Shown: one piece after another, positions 55,776 through 64,000 of the stretch
Layout: every line of letters begins with the position of its first letter
Position numbering within the stretch: position 1 is the first letter of the stretch
From: Nocardioides gansuensis
GTDB taxonomy: Bacteria; Actinomycetota; Actinomycetes; Propionibacteriales; Nocardioidaceae
Direction: 5' to 3'
DNA: 64,000 bases
Assembly (NCBI RefSeq): GCF_003076135.1
Contig: NZ_QDGZ01000007.1
Location: 186,001-250,000 of the forward strand
Program-made: the position numbers and the translations under genes
Notes under the pieces: model-generated
The model's input: only the letters and a program-made list of their open reading frames with translations
What the model was told of the DNA's origin: nothing
Databases searched by the model: none

Positions 55776-56168
55776 GTGACCCCGACCGACCTGTCCGACC
55801 GGTACGGCGCGCCCCCGGCGTGGCGACGCCCGCTGCTCGTGGTCGTCGGCGTGCTGCTGGCGCTGGTGTTCGGGGCCTGGCTGGCCTGGACCGCATGGTT
55901 CCACTCCACGCCCGACGTCTCGTCCGAGCTGGTCGGCTACGACGTGGTCAGCGACCACGAGGCGACCGCGGTGCTCGAGGTCGACGTGGCCGACGGCGTC
56001 GAGGCGACCTGCCGGGTGCGGGCCCTCGCGGCCGACCACACGGTGGTGGGCGACCTGGCGTTCACCCCGACCGACGGCCGCAACGAGGTCGTCGTACGCA
56101 CCGAGCGGCGCGCGACCGCCGTCGAGAAGGTCGGCTGCACGACCCCCGACCAGGCGCGGCCGCGCTGA
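55776..56168 (+). CDS. DUF4307 membrane protein
   Basis: 130 residues: DRYGAPPAWRRPLLVVVGVLLALVFGAWLAWTAWF (membrane anchor about 18-40), then a beta-rich domain with SDHEATAVLEVDV and a single conserved Cys (ATCRVRALA). DUF4307 sits between mca and greA in many actinobacteria, as here. GTG start 56 bases from the divergent mca start. Confidence 0.85.
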   Translation: MTPTDLSDRYGAPPAWRRPLLVVVGVLLALVFGAWLAWTAWFHSTPDVSSELVGYDVVSDHEATAVLEVDVADGVEATCRVRALAADHTVVGDLAFTPTDGRNEVVVRTERRATAVEKVGCTTPDQARPR

Positions 56169-56405
56169 CCTCTCACCGGTCCGGCGCCAGGCCGGCCGGA
56201 GTCGCCTGTCACACCGATATGCGGGACGTGGGGGGTCGGGTTGCTACCCTAGAACTTCTGCCCGTCCGGCAGCGCCGGCCCGTCGCGGCCCCCGAGCGCC
56301 CCCGTGCTTGAACAGCACCGCGCTGAAGAGCACCGGACGGACGGGGACAGGACACGACCACAACCACGTGGTGCGATGCGTCGCACCACTAGCAGGAGTG
56401 ACACG
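56169..56405 (+). promoter_or_regulatory. greA promoter and leader with hairpin
   Basis: 237 bases. TACCCT at 56245-56250 in TTGCTACCCTAGAAC is a reasonable -10, with no good -35. A 9-bp perfect stem, GTGGTGCGA (56368-56376) and TCGCACCAC (56381-56389) with loop TGCG, stands just before the ribosome site AGCAGGAG of greA. The position suggests a leader element affecting greA translation or stability. Confidence 0.5.
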
Positions 56406-56903
56406 ATGACGCAGTCGACCGGCACCGTCTGGCTGACCCAGGACGCCTACGACAAGCTTCGGGCCGAGCTCGAGGACCTCAAGGGTCCGCGCCGCCAGGA
56501 GATCATCGAGCGCATCGCCGCTGCCCGTGACGAGGGCGACCTGAAGGAGAACAGCGGCTACCACGCCGCCAAGGACGAGCAGGGCAAGCAGGAGGCCCGC
56601 ATCCGTCAGCTCGAGGACATGCTCCGGCGCGCGGAGGTCGGCGAGACCCCGGCCAACGACGGCGTCGTGGAGCCGGGCATGGTCGTCACGATCAAGTTCG
56701 CCGGTGACGACGACCGCGAGAAGTTCCTGCTCGGCGCCCGGGAGAACCTCGCCGAGGGCGACAAGCTGGACGTCTACTCCCCCCAGTCCGCGATGGGCTC
56801 CGCGATCAACGGCAAGTCCCGCGGCGACACGGTCACCTACACCGCGCCCAACGGCAAGGACCTGCAGGTGGAGATCGTCGACGCGGAGCCCTACCGCTCC
56901 TGA
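56406..56903 (+). CDS. greA: Transcript cleavage factor GreA
   Basis: 165 residues. The N-terminal coiled coil (1-80) carries the acidic tip AAARDEGDLKENSGYHAAKDEQG, and the C-terminal FKBP-like domain shows SAMGSAINGKSRGDTVTYTAPNGKDLQVEIV. GreA binds the RNA polymerase secondary channel and stimulates cleavage of backtracked transcripts. ATG with AGGAG 8 bases upstream. Its last codons are the start of a tandem repeat that runs into the intergenic region. Confidence 0.95.
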   Translation: MTQSTGTVWLTQDAYDKLRAELEDLKGPRRQEIIERIAAARDEGDLKENSGYHAAKDEQGKQEARIRQLEDMLRRAEVGETPANDGVVEPGMVVTIKFAGDDDREKFLLGARENLAEGDKLDVYSPQSAMGSAINGKSRGDTVTYTAPNGKDLQVEIVDAEPYRS

Positions 56904-57022
56904 CGCGTGAGGCCGAGGAACGAGGCCGAGCTGCGAAGGGGCGATCCAGAACCGCTCCTGACGCGTGAGGCCGCCCGAGGAACGAGGCCGAGCTGCGAAG
57001 GGGCAGTCCAGGACCGCTCCTA
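56894..57022. repeat. Direct repeat of about 60 bp at the greA 3' end
   Basis: Unit 1 (56894-56951, 58 bases) begins with the last two codons and stop of greA. Unit 2 (56952-57013, 62 bases) repeats it with a 4-base insertion and a few changes. A third copy begins at 57014 and breaks off after CCGCTCCTAG. Each unit contains GAACGAGGCCGAGCTGCGAA. Confidence 0.8.
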
Positions 57023-57038
57023 GCTCCAGCGGCGTCGG

Positions 57039-58241
57039 CTACTCGAAGACCTTGTAGCCGTGGGCGCGCAGCCGCGCGGCCACGGACTCGGCGTGGGACT
57101 CGCTGCGGGTCTCGACCTGGATCCGCACCTCGACCTCGTCGAAGTCGAGGTCGGGCGACGTGCGCTCGTGGACGACGTCGAGGACGTTCGCCCCGGACGC
57201 GCCGACCTGGGTGAGCAGCCCGGCGAGCCCACCGGGGACGTCGGGGATGAGGACGCGGAGGTAGAGGTAGCGCCCGGCGCTGGCGAGGCCGTGGCGGATG
57301 ACCTTGCCGAGCAGGAGCGGGTCGATGTTGCCGCCCGAGAGCAGGGCGACGGCGGGGGCCCGGTAGTCGGACGGCCGGTCGAGGATCGCAGCGACCGCCG
57401 CGGCGCCGGCCGGCTCGACGACGAGCTTGGCGCGCTCGATGAGCGACAGCAGGGCCCGGGAGAGCGACTCCTCGGAGACGGTCACGACGTCGTCGACGTG
57501 CTGCTGGACGGCCTCGAAGCAGATGTCCCCGGGGCGGCCGACCGCGATGCCGTCGGCCATCGTGCTCATCGCGTCCAGGGCGACGGGGTGGCCCTCGGCG
57601 AGCGACCCCGGCCAGGCGGCTGCGCCCTCGGCCTGCACCCCGACGATCCGCACGTCGGGCCGGGTCGCCTTGACGGCGACGGCGATGCCGGCGAGCAGCC
57701 CCCCACCGCCTGTCGGCACGAGAAGCGTCGTCATCTCGGGCGCCTGCTCGAGGATCTCCAGCCCCAGCGTGCCCTGGCCGGCGACGACGTCGAGGTGGTC
57801 GAACGGGTGGATGAGCACGGCCCCCGTGCGCTCGGAGAAGTCCCGGGCCGCGGCCAGCGCGTCCTCGAGGTAGCGCCCGTGGAACACCACCTCCGCGCCG
57901 TACCCCCGGGTCGCCTTCTCCTTGGGGATGGGCGCTCCCTCGGGCATGAAGACGGTGGCCTGGATGCCGAGGCTGGCGGCGGCCAGGGCCACGCCCTGGG
58001 CGTGGTTGCCGGCACTGGCCGCGACGACGCCGGCCGCGCGCTCCTCGGGGCTGAGCCGCGAGATGCGGACGTAGGCGCCGCGCACCTTGAACGAGCCGGT
58101 GCGCTGGAGGTTCTCGCACTTGAGCCGCACCGGCCCGCCGACCAGCGAGGAGAGCCAGTGCGAGTCCTGCATCGGAGTGTGCACGGCGATCTGCTCGACG
58201 AGCGGGCGGGCCGCCTCGATGTGGGCGAGGGTGACGCTCAC
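57039..58241 (-). CDS. ilvA: Threonine ammonia-lyase with C-terminal ACT domain
   Basis: 400 residues. PLP Lys in LQRTGSFKVRGAYVR (about 53), ASAGNHAQGVA, the phosphate loop PTGGGGLLAGIAVA (about 185), and a C-terminal ACT-like domain (about 325-400, LRVLIPDVPGGLAGLLTQVGASGANVLDV). It deaminates threonine to 2-oxobutanoate for isoleucine synthesis or degradation. The GTG overlaps the stop of the AI-2E gene (GTGA). Confidence 0.92.
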   Translation of the reverse strand: MSVTLAHIEAARPLVEQIAVHTPMQDSHWLSSLVGGPVRLKCENLQRTGSFKVRGAYVRISRLSPEERAAGVVAASAGNHAQGVALAAASLGIQATVFMPEGAPIPKEKATRGYGAEVVFHGRYLEDALAAARDFSERTGAVLIHPFDHLDVVAGQGTLGLEILEQAPEMTTLLVPTGGGGLLAGIAVAVKATRPDVRIVGVQAEGAAAWPGSLAEGHPVALDAMSTMADGIAVGRPGDICFEAVQQHVDDVVTVSEESLSRALLSLIERAKLVVEPAGAAAVAAILDRPSDYRAPAVALLSGGNIDPLLLGKVIRHGLASAGRYLYLRVLIPDVPGGLAGLLTQVGASGANVLDVVHERTSPDLDFDEVEVRIQVETRSESHAESVAARLRAHGYKVFE

Positions 58242-59608
58242 CGGTCTGCCTCCTCCGCCGGGGGCTCCCCGGACTCGTGGGTGGTCTGCGCGGCCGCCTC
58301 GTCCCCGATGCCGTCCTCGGCCGGGACCGGCGGGCTGCCGGCGCCGACGTCCTCGATGTCCTCGGCGAGGTCGTCGGTGGCGTCGGGGTCGCCGACCTCG
58401 GTGTGGGCGGCCAGGTGCTGTACGACGGCGTTCGCCGCCGCCGCGAGCGGCACTGCGATGAGGGCGCCTGCGATGCCGGCCACCAGGACGCCGCAGCCGA
58501 TGGCCACGATGACCCCGAGCGGATGCAGCGAGACGAAGCGGCCCATCAGGAACGGCTGCAGGATGTGGCCCTCGATCTGCTGGACGAGGATCACGCCACC
58601 GAGCATCAGCAGCGCGGTGAAGGGGCCCTGGTCGACCAGAGCCACCAGGATCGCCACGGTGCCGGCGACGGTCGCGCCGACCATGGGGACGAAGGCACCG
58701 AGGAAGACGATCACGCCGATGGCCAGCACGAACGGCACGCCCAGGACCGCGGCGACGACCATGACGCCGACCGCGTCGGCCAGGGCCACGATCACGGTGG
58801 CGCGCACGAACTGGGTCAGGGAGATCCAGGCGACGCGGCCGGAGGTGTCGACGTGCTCCCGCGCGGCCCGGGGGGCGAGCCGCACCAGCCAGGCCCAGAT
58901 CCGGTGGCCGTCGGCGAGGAAGAAGTAGCTCGCGAAGAGGACGATGAACACCCCTGCGAGGACGTGGCCGACGGCCGTGCCGACCTCGGTGACCTGGGTC
59001 AGGAGGTGGCCCTCCCGGGTGCGCTCGGCGATCGACCGCTGGGCCTGGTCGATCCAGGTGTTGAGCTGGGAGTCGGTGACCCCCAGGGGCCCGTCGCGCA
59101 GCCAGTCGCGGATCTTGCCGAGGCCGGCGACCACGGAGCCGGCGAGGTCGTCGACGCCCTCGGCGACCTGCTGCCCCACGAAGGTGAGCAGCAGCACCAC
59201 CAGGGCGAGCCCGCCGAGGACCGTCACCCCGGCCGCGAGCGAGCGGGGCAGCCCGCCGGCCATCAGGCGCACGAACGGCCCGGCGAGGGCGGCGAACAGC
59301 AGCGCGATGACGAGCGGCAGGGTGATGACCGCGAAGTAGGCGAACGTCCAGGCGATGGCATAGCCGGCCGCCGCGATCACCAGGATCCGCCACGACCAGG
59401 CCGCGGCGAGGTCGAGGCCCCACGGCACCTGCGCGCGGCTGAAGTTGGAGGGCCCGGTCGTGATCGTCACCGGCTCGGCGCGGCGCTCGGCCCGGATCAG
59501 GGCCCACTGGTGGGCGAGCTGCTGGGTGAGCCGCTCCCCCAGCCCCCCGCCGGGCTCTCCGTCCCCGGCTCCGGCCGGTCCCTCGTCCTGCTGGCTTCCC
59601 TCCGTCAC
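58238..59608 (-). CDS. AI-2E family transporter
   Basis: 456 residues, eight predicted membrane segments. Family blocks: ITLPLVIALLFAALAGPFVR, VIVFLGAFVPMVGATVAG, QQIEGHILQPFLMGRFVSLHPLGVIVAIGCG and IAVPLAAAANAVVQHL, with long acidic tails at both ends. Members export AI-2 or act as Na+/H+ or other antiporters. Start uncertain: GTG at 59608, 59617 or 59626, the last overlapping the upstream stop. It is coupled to ilvA, though no functional link is evident. Confidence 0.87.
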   Translation of the reverse strand: MTEGSQQDEGPAGAGDGEPGGGLGERLTQQLAHQWALIRAERRAEPVTITTGPSNFSRAQVPWGLDLAAAWSWRILVIAAAGYAIAWTFAYFAVITLPLVIALLFAALAGPFVRLMAGGLPRSLAAGVTVLGGLALVVLLLTFVGQQVAEGVDDLAGSVVAGLGKIRDWLRDGPLGVTDSQLNTWIDQAQRSIAERTREGHLLTQVTEVGTAVGHVLAGVFIVLFASYFFLADGHRIWAWLVRLAPRAAREHVDTSGRVAWISLTQFVRATVIVALADAVGVMVVAAVLGVPFVLAIGVIVFLGAFVPMVGATVAGTVAILVALVDQGPFTALLMLGGVILVQQIEGHILQPFLMGRFVSLHPLGVIVAIGCGVLVAGIAGALIAVPLAAAANAVVQHLAAHTEVGDPDATDDLAEDIEDVGAGSPPVPAEDGIGDEAAAQTTHESGEPPAEEADR

Positions 59609-59618
59609 GCCGGACACG

Positions 59619-61037
59619 CTACTCACCGGAACCGTCTTCCCCGGCCGACTCGACGAGGCCGCGGGCGAGCGCGTAGGCCGCCTCCGGGTGGGCGTCGGCC
59701 AGCAGCCCGACCGCAGCCAGCACGTAGTCGCGGTCGACGACCACCCTGGGCGCCCGTGGCAGCTGCCACCCGCCCTCGACGTCTCCGGTGGACGGCCCCA
59801 CCACACGGCGTACGACGCCCGGCGCGCCGTTGCGCAGCACACCACCCGACGCGACGAGCAGGTCGACCTCGCGGAGGTCCTTGCCGCTGCGCTCGACCAC
59901 CCGGCCGTCCGGACTGAGCACCACCCGGCTGCGCCCGGCGTGCCGCCTGAGGGCCAGGTCGACGGCCGCCCGGGCGATCGCCTCGTCGACGGCTCGGCCG
60001 GCCTCGTCGGCCGGCAGCAGGCCGGGGTCCCGGCGACGCCGGTCGGCCTCCTGCACGAGGTCGAGGGATCCGTCGAGGTCCGCGAGCCCGGCCGCCTCGA
60101 CCGTCGAAGGTGCCGACCAGCGCATCCCGAGGTCACCCTCGACGGTGCGGGTGACGGGCGTGACCGCGACGACCTCGCGGGACAGGCCGGCCTCCTCGGG
60201 GTCGATCTCGACGACGCTGTGCACGTCGGTGGTGGCACCGCCGACGTCGACGACGACCACGTCACCGGCTCCCGGCCGGTCGGGGCCGAGCCCGCGCGCC
60301 AGCAGTTCGACGCCGGTCAGCACGACGTCGGGCGTGGCCCCGCGGACCATCGCCGTGAAATCGGGCCGCTCGCTCAGGTGCTTGCCGCCGATCACGTGGG
60401 CCAGGAACATCTCGCGGATGGCGGCGCGGGCGCTCTCCGGGGCGAGGACGCCGATGCACGGCACGACGTTGTCGGCGGGCACGTGCGGAGTGCCGCTCTC
60501 CTCGAACAGGGCGGCGATGCGGCCCTGCGACTCCACGTTGCCGGCGACCACCACGGGCCTGGGCCAGCCGCGCGCTGCGAGGAGCTCGGCGTCGGCCTCC
60601 AGCACCTCAGCGTTGCCGCCGTCGGTGCCGCCGACGAGCAGGAGCACGTCCGGCTCGGCCGCCGTCAGCGCGGCGTACGACGTGGGGTCGAGGCCGCCGT
60701 GGCCGACGTGCACGACCTTGCCACCGCTCGAGAGCGCGACCCGCCGGCCGGCCTCGGACGTGACCAGCTCCTCGTTGCCGACGACGGCGATGCGGAGCCC
60801 TCCCCCGGCGCTGGAGCAGGCGAGCACCGCAGCGTCGCGGGCGCGCGCGTCCCGCGCGACCAGCACGGCCAGGCAGGCGTCGAAGCCGTCGAGTACGTCA
60901 CCGCCATCCTCCGGGGAAGGCAGCGTCGTCGGATGGCTCGCGCTCGCGGCGATGCGGCCGGCGGCGAGGTCGACCAGTGCGGCCTTGGTGAAGGTGGAGC
61001 CGAAGTCGACGCAGACCACCACGCCGGGCTCGGACAA
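59619..61037 (-). CDS. MutL/GlmL-like protein of the ASKHA fold
   Basis: 472 residues. CVDFGSTFTKAALVDL (about 8-23), phosphate-1 of an actin-like ATPase; VVVDVGGATTDVHSV (about 260), phosphate-2; LLVGGTDGG. This is the GlmL/MutL family found with adenosylcobalamin glutamate mutase, where it is thought to reactivate or chaperone the mutase. No mutase subunit is in the window. The start is a TTG at 61037 with AGGGAG 7 bases upstream, 4 bases after the metB stop; longer starts would run into metB. Confidence 0.82.
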   Translation of the reverse strand: MSEPGVVVCVDFGSTFTKAALVDLAAGRIAASASHPTTLPSPEDGGDVLDGFDACLAVLVARDARARDAAVLACSSAGGGLRIAVVGNEELVTSEAGRRVALSSGGKVVHVGHGGLDPTSYAALTAAEPDVLLLVGGTDGGNAEVLEADAELLAARGWPRPVVVAGNVESQGRIAALFEESGTPHVPADNVVPCIGVLAPESARAAIREMFLAHVIGGKHLSERPDFTAMVRGATPDVVLTGVELLARGLGPDRPGAGDVVVVDVGGATTDVHSVVEIDPEEAGLSREVVAVTPVTRTVEGDLGMRWSAPSTVEAAGLADLDGSLDLVQEADRRRRDPGLLPADEAGRAVDEAIARAAVDLALRRHAGRSRVVLSPDGRVVERSGKDLREVDLLVASGGVLRNGAPGVVRRVVGPSTGDVEGGWQLPRAPRVVVDRDYVLAAVGLLADAHPEAAYALARGLVESAGEDGSGE

Positions 61038-61041
61038 CGAC

Positions 61042-62217
61042 TCACTCCCTGCCGGACCCGCCGAGGGCCCTGTCGAGGTCGGCGAGCAGGTCATCGGCGG
61101 TCTCGATGCCGACGCTGAGCCGGACCAGGTCGGCCGGCACCTCGAGGTCGGTGCCGGCGACCGACGCGTGGGTCATCCGGCCGGGATGCTCGATGAGCGA
61201 CTCGACGCCGCCGAGCGACTCGCCGAGGGTGAAGACCTCGGCGCGCGCGCAGACCTGCAGCGCCTGCTGCTCGCCGCCGGTGACCCGGAAGCTGACGATC
61301 CCGCCGAAGCGCCGCATCTGCCGGGCGGCGAGTGCGTGGCCGGCGTGCTCCTCGAGGCCGGGGTAGATGACCTCCGAGACCTGCGGGTGGCCGACGAGGA
61401 AGTCGACGACCTTCTCCGCGTTGTCGCAGTGGCGGTCCATCCGCACGCCGAGGGTCTTCAGCCCGCGGTGGGTGAGGAAGGCGTCGAAGGGGCCGGCGAC
61501 GGCGCCCATCGAGTTCTGGTGGAAGCCGATCCGCTCGGCCACCTCGTGGTCGCGGACGACGACGGCTCCGCCGACGACGTCGCTGTGCCCCCCGACGTAC
61601 TTGGTCGTGGAGTGCACCACCAGGTCGGCGCCGAGGGTGAGGGGCTGCTGGAGGTACGGCGAGGCGAAGGTGTTGTCGACGACCAGCAGGGCGCCGGCCT
61701 CGTGTGCAACGGCGGCGAGGACCTCGATGTCGCCGATCGTGAGCATCGGGTTGGTGGGTGTCTCGATCCAGACCAGCTTCGTCCGGCCCGGGACGATCGC
61801 GGCGCGCACCGCGTCGACGTCGCCCACCGGCGCCGGGCTGTGCTCCAGGCCCCAGGGGCGGGCCACCTTGTCGAAGAGGCGGAACGTGCCGCCGTACGCG
61901 TCGTCGGGGATGACGGCGTGGTCGCCAGGCCTCGTCAGCGCGCGGATCAGGGCGTCCTCGGCCGCCAGGCCGGACGCGAAGGCGAAGCCGCGCTCCCCCT
62001 CCTCCACCGCGGCGAGCGCTCCTTCGAGCGCCGTGCGCGTCGGGTTGGCGGAGCGGCTGTACTCATAGCCGCCGCGCAGGCCGCCGACGCCGTCCTGCTT
62101 GTAGGTGCTCGTCGCGTAGATGGGCGGGATCACCGCGCCGGTCATCTCGTCGGGTTCGTATCCCGCGTGGATCGCACGCGTCTCGAACCCGGCCTTGAAT
62201 GCATGCTCCTGGCTCAC
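61042..62217 (-). CDS. metB: Cystathionine gamma-synthase
   Basis: 391 residues, Cys/Met metabolism PLP family. AGYEPDEMTGAVIPPIYATSTYKQDG at the start, SRSANPTRTALE, VVDNTFASPYLQQPL, the PLP Lys in DLVVHSTTKYVGGHSDVVGG (about 203) and FTLGESLGGVESLIEHP near the end. It makes cystathionine from an O-acylhomoserine and cysteine; a gamma-lyase cannot be excluded from sequence. GTG at 62217 gives VSQEHAFKAGFETRAIHAG, the family's usual head. Confidence 0.9.
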   Translation of the reverse strand: MSQEHAFKAGFETRAIHAGYEPDEMTGAVIPPIYATSTYKQDGVGGLRGGYEYSRSANPTRTALEGALAAVEEGERGFAFASGLAAEDALIRALTRPGDHAVIPDDAYGGTFRLFDKVARPWGLEHSPAPVGDVDAVRAAIVPGRTKLVWIETPTNPMLTIGDIEVLAAVAHEAGALLVVDNTFASPYLQQPLTLGADLVVHSTTKYVGGHSDVVGGAVVVRDHEVAERIGFHQNSMGAVAGPFDAFLTHRGLKTLGVRMDRHCDNAEKVVDFLVGHPQVSEVIYPGLEEHAGHALAARQMRRFGGIVSFRVTGGEQQALQVCARAEVFTLGESLGGVESLIEHPGRMTHASVAGTDLEVPADLVRLSVGIETADDLLADLDRALGGSGRE

Positions 62218-62302
62218 GGTGCCGACACTACTCACGCCCCATCGACAGCCCTGCCCGGCCACCGGGTTCGAGGTCGTGAACATGTCAAAACGGCCTCCTG
62301 AC

Positions 62303-62329
62303 GCAACCAAACGCCCCTAGGCTGCGTCT
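62303..62329 (+). promoter_or_regulatory. Candidate ECF (SigE-type) promoter
   Basis: GCAACC (62303-62308), a 16-base spacer and CGTCT (62325-62329). This matches the form I recall for SigE-group ECF promoters. It lies 41 bases before the sigma factor gene, suggesting autoregulation. Confidence 0.5.
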
Positions 62330-62370
62330 GTTGAGGATGGAGGGCTCAGCACTCGGGGAGGGGCACGAAC

Positions 62371-62874
62371 ATGCCGGTGAGGGACGACGCGCGCTACGTC
62401 GAGTTCGTCGCGGCCAACCAGCAGCGGCTGCGCCGCATCGCCTACCTGATGACAGGCGACTGGCAGGTGGCCGCCGCCGCGACGCAGGAGGCACTCGTGC
62501 GGGTGTACGTCGAGTGGCCGCGCGCCGTCCGCGCGGGCGCCCTCGCGACCTGCGCCCGGCAGTCGCTCGTCGCCGCGGTGGCCGAGCTCGCCCCCGCTGG
62601 GACCGCTGCGCCCGCCTGGGCAGATGAGCCCGACACCGACCGTCAGGTGGTGGTCCGCGCGCTCGCCAGGCTCCCACTGGAGCAGCGGCAGTGCCTGGTG
62701 CTGAGGTTCTACGACAGCCTCGCGCTCGACGACTGCGCCGCGGTGCTCGGCTGCGAGACCGCCGAGGTGCGCGCCCGCACCGCCGAGGGCCTCGTCGCCT
62801 TGCGCCGGGAGCTGAGCCGCCAGGGCTTCGACGACATGCCGCTGTTCTCCCAGCAGCTGGAGGGGGTCCGATGA
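62371..62874 (+). CDS. ECF-type RNA polymerase sigma factor (SigE group)
   Basis: 167 residues. Region 2 begins [43 protein letters not shown], and region 4 has [48 protein letters not shown]. The linker is short. It is followed with an ATGA overlap by a small single-pass membrane protein that could be its anti-sigma factor. It diverges from metB. Confidence 0.87.
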   Translation: MPVRDDARYVEFVAANQQRLRRIAYLMTGDWQVAAAATQEALVRVYVEWPRAVRAGALATCARQSLVAAVAELAPAGTAAPAWADEPDTDRQVVVRALARLPLEQRQCLVLRFYDSLALDDCAAVLGCETAEVRARTAEGLVALRRELSRQGFDDMPLFSQQLEGVR

Positions 62875-63056
62875 GCGAGCTGCGCGAGATCATGCTCGAC
62901 GCCGCGACGCCCGACCGCGACTGGCTCGCCGACCACCACGCCCTGCTGCACGAGGGTCGCCGCCGGGTGCGCCGCCGCCGGCTGGCGATCGCGACCGCCG
63001 CCGCGGCCGCCACGGTGCTCGCCGCCGCCCTCGCCGTCGCCGTCGCCAGTCGGTGA
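62871..63056 (+). CDS. Small membrane protein, possible anti-sigma factor
   Basis: 61 residues: about 30 cytoplasmic residues ([21 protein letters not shown]), a basic stop-transfer RRRVRRRR, then one membrane segment ([20 protein letters not shown]). Overlap with the sigma gene (ATGA) suggests a membrane anti-sigma factor, but it lacks the HxxxCxxC zinc motif and is unusually short. Confidence 0.6.
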   Translation: MSELREIMLDAATPDRDWLADHHALLHEGRRRVRRRRLAIATAAAAATVLAAALAVAVASR

Positions 63057-63154
63057 GCCCCGGGAACGTTCCGCGTGCCCTCGGTGTTGGCACACTTGCC
63101 AGCAGGGCCGACCGAGCCGTCGGCCCACCCCACCAGCCCGTCACGGGAGTGCAC

Positions 63155-63802
63155 GTGTTCACCGACCGACTGAAGACCTCGCTGCCGACCCCCGACCAGG
63201 CCCTGCCCGGGCGTGACGCCCGCCCCTGGTCGCTGGGCACCCACGTCGTGCTGAGGACGCCGGTGGTCACCGACGACGTCCCCGAGGGGATGGAGGTCGC
63301 GATCTTCGGCCTCGGCTGCTTCTGGGGCGCGGAGGAGATCTTCTGGCAGGTGCCGGGCGTCTGGTCGACGTCGGTGGGCTACGCGGGCGGCCACACCACG
63401 CACCCGACGTACGACGAGGTCTGCAGCGGCCGCACCGGCCACACCGAGGCCGTGCGCATCGTCTTCGACCCGGCGGTCGTGTCCTACGCCGACCTGGTGA
63501 AGACGTTCTTCGAGATCCACGACCCGACGCAGGGGATGCGGCAGGGCAACGACGTGGGCACGCAGTACCGCTCGGCCATCTACTTCACCTCACCCGAGCA
63601 GGAGTCGGCCGCACGGTCCCTGACCGACATCTACGGGGCCGAGCTGGAGCGCCGGCGCCTCGGCTCGGTCACCACCGAGATCCGGCCGGCGTCGGAGGCC
63701 GGCTACTACTACGCCGAGGACGCCCACCAGCAGTACCTCGCGAAGAACCCGTTCGGCTACCGCTGCCACGCCAACACGGGCGTGAAGTTCCCCCGTGGAT
63801 AG
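63155..63802 (+). CDS. msrA: Peptide methionine-S-sulfoxide reductase A
   Basis: 215 residues. Catalytic Cys in [29 protein letters not shown] (about residue 53), with the EE and GHTEAV blocks, [22 protein letters not shown], and [13 protein letters not shown]. It reduces methionine-S-sulfoxide in proteins using thioredoxin. GTG at 63155 gives [13 protein letters not shown], the usual actinobacterial head, with GGGAG upstream; a GTG two codons earlier is possible. Confidence 0.93.
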   Translation: MFTDRLKTSLPTPDQALPGRDARPWSLGTHVVLRTPVVTDDVPEGMEVAIFGLGCFWGAEEIFWQVPGVWSTSVGYAGGHTTHPTYDEVCSGRTGHTEAVRIVFDPAVVSYADLVKTFFEIHDPTQGMRQGNDVGTQYRSAIYFTSPEQESAARSLTDIYGAELERRRLGSVTTEIRPASEAGYYYAEDAHQQYLAKNPFGYRCHANTGVKFPRG

Positions 63803-63890
63803 TCCTCGACGGATTGTCGGATCGGGCTGCCGCCGTTCGTGGAGCGGGTGAACGCCGACCACAAGGTCCGCACGAGCAGAAGGAGCTGTC

Positions 63891-64000
63891 ATGTCCGAGT
63901 ACCTGATCTACTTCAACCAGCAGTGGGTGGGCGACCACTCCGAGGACTGGTTCCGCGGGCGCGGACCGCTGGCGAAGGCGGTCGTGGACGAGATGAAGGA
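63891..64000 (+). CDS. YCII-like domain protein (partial, runs off right edge)
   Basis: First 36 codons only: SEYLIYFNQQWVGDHSEDWF, then GRGPLAKAVVDEMK. The start resembles short YCII/DGPF-type proteins of actinobacteria. ATG at 63891 with AGAAGGAG 7 bases upstream. The family call is tentative because the conserved core is outside the window. Confidence 0.55.
   Translation, partial: MSEYLIYFNQQWVGDHSEDWFRGRGPLAKAVVDEMK

Overview
The window is high-GC DNA from an actinobacterium. Mycothiol chemistry (a clear Mca), a DUF4307 protein, mycobacterial-type flanking gene order and many GTG starts point to Actinomycetia. A Nocardioides-like member of the Propionibacteriales is my best guess, but no ribosomal or taxonomic marker is present. 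The two ends are ordinary chromosome. The left end (1-6503) carries a PhoH-family protein, a cis-prenyltransferase, small membrane proteins, hemolysin III and the thioredoxin-domain protein YyaL. The right end (53864-64000) carries a methyltransferase, a small membrane protein, mca, DUF4307, greA, ilvA, an AI-2E family protein, a MutL/GlmL-like protein, metB, an ECF sigma factor, msrA and the start of a YCII-like gene. As I remember the M. tuberculosis map, several of these genes (Rv1079 metB, Rv1080c greA, Rv1082 mca, Rv1084 YyaL-like, Rv1085c hemolysin III, Rv1086 Z-FPP synthase, Rv1095 phoH2) lie close together there. The 47 kb in the middle therefore looks like an insertion.

The insertion (about 6396-53806) is an integrative element in the 5' end of the yyaL-like gene. 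An 89-bp identical direct repeat marks its two ends. The element brings its own replacement 5' end, start codon and ribosome binding site for yyaL (copy A, next to the integrase). The original 5' end of the gene is stranded 47.3 kb away as a 51-codon fragment (copy C). A third att copy (copy B, 48709-48797) is followed by a second, decayed integrase. The island is therefore probably two elements in tandem, about 42.3 kb and 5.0 kb. The two integrase genes share 1,189 identical bases, including the same apparent frameshift.

Element I cargo falls into blocks. (1) 8433-18748, all minus strand: an acyl-CoA degradation cluster with SDR, SCPx-like thiolase, enoyl-CoA hydratase, acyl-CoA ligase, alcohol dehydrogenase, thioesterase, acyl-CoA dehydrogenase, aldehyde dehydrogenase and an MHS-type transporter. 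A GAF/PucR-type regulator diverges from it. Two genes of this cluster carry lesions (an in-frame amber codon and a likely homopolymer frameshift). (2) 21196-31340: an ACT-GNAT protein, a secreted GH16 hydrolase coupled to an unknown protein, a secreted matrixin-type metalloprotease, a hemerythrin-like protein, a DMT exporter, and a graveyard of IS21 and IS30 fragments and broken genes. (3) 31646-48264: a divergent catabolic locus. A sugar-type ABC importer, a GMC dehydrogenase with small subunit, a LacI regulator, a CoA-transferase, an acyl-CoA dehydrogenase, SDRs, a MaoC hydratase and glycerate kinase read one way. A DUF993 aldolase-like protein, an enoyl-CoA hydratase and an aldehyde dehydrogenase read the other way. 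Two similar palindromes sit just downstream of two divergent promoters. From the permease on, ten consecutive genes overlap stop-to-start. This reads as one pathway that imports a sugar-like or cyclic polyol compound, oxidises it, activates it with CoA and cleaves it; the substrate is unknown.

Element II (48.7-53.7 kb) carries an intact universal stress protein with a DosR-like box, a TerC fragment and a doubly frameshifted AI-2E transporter.
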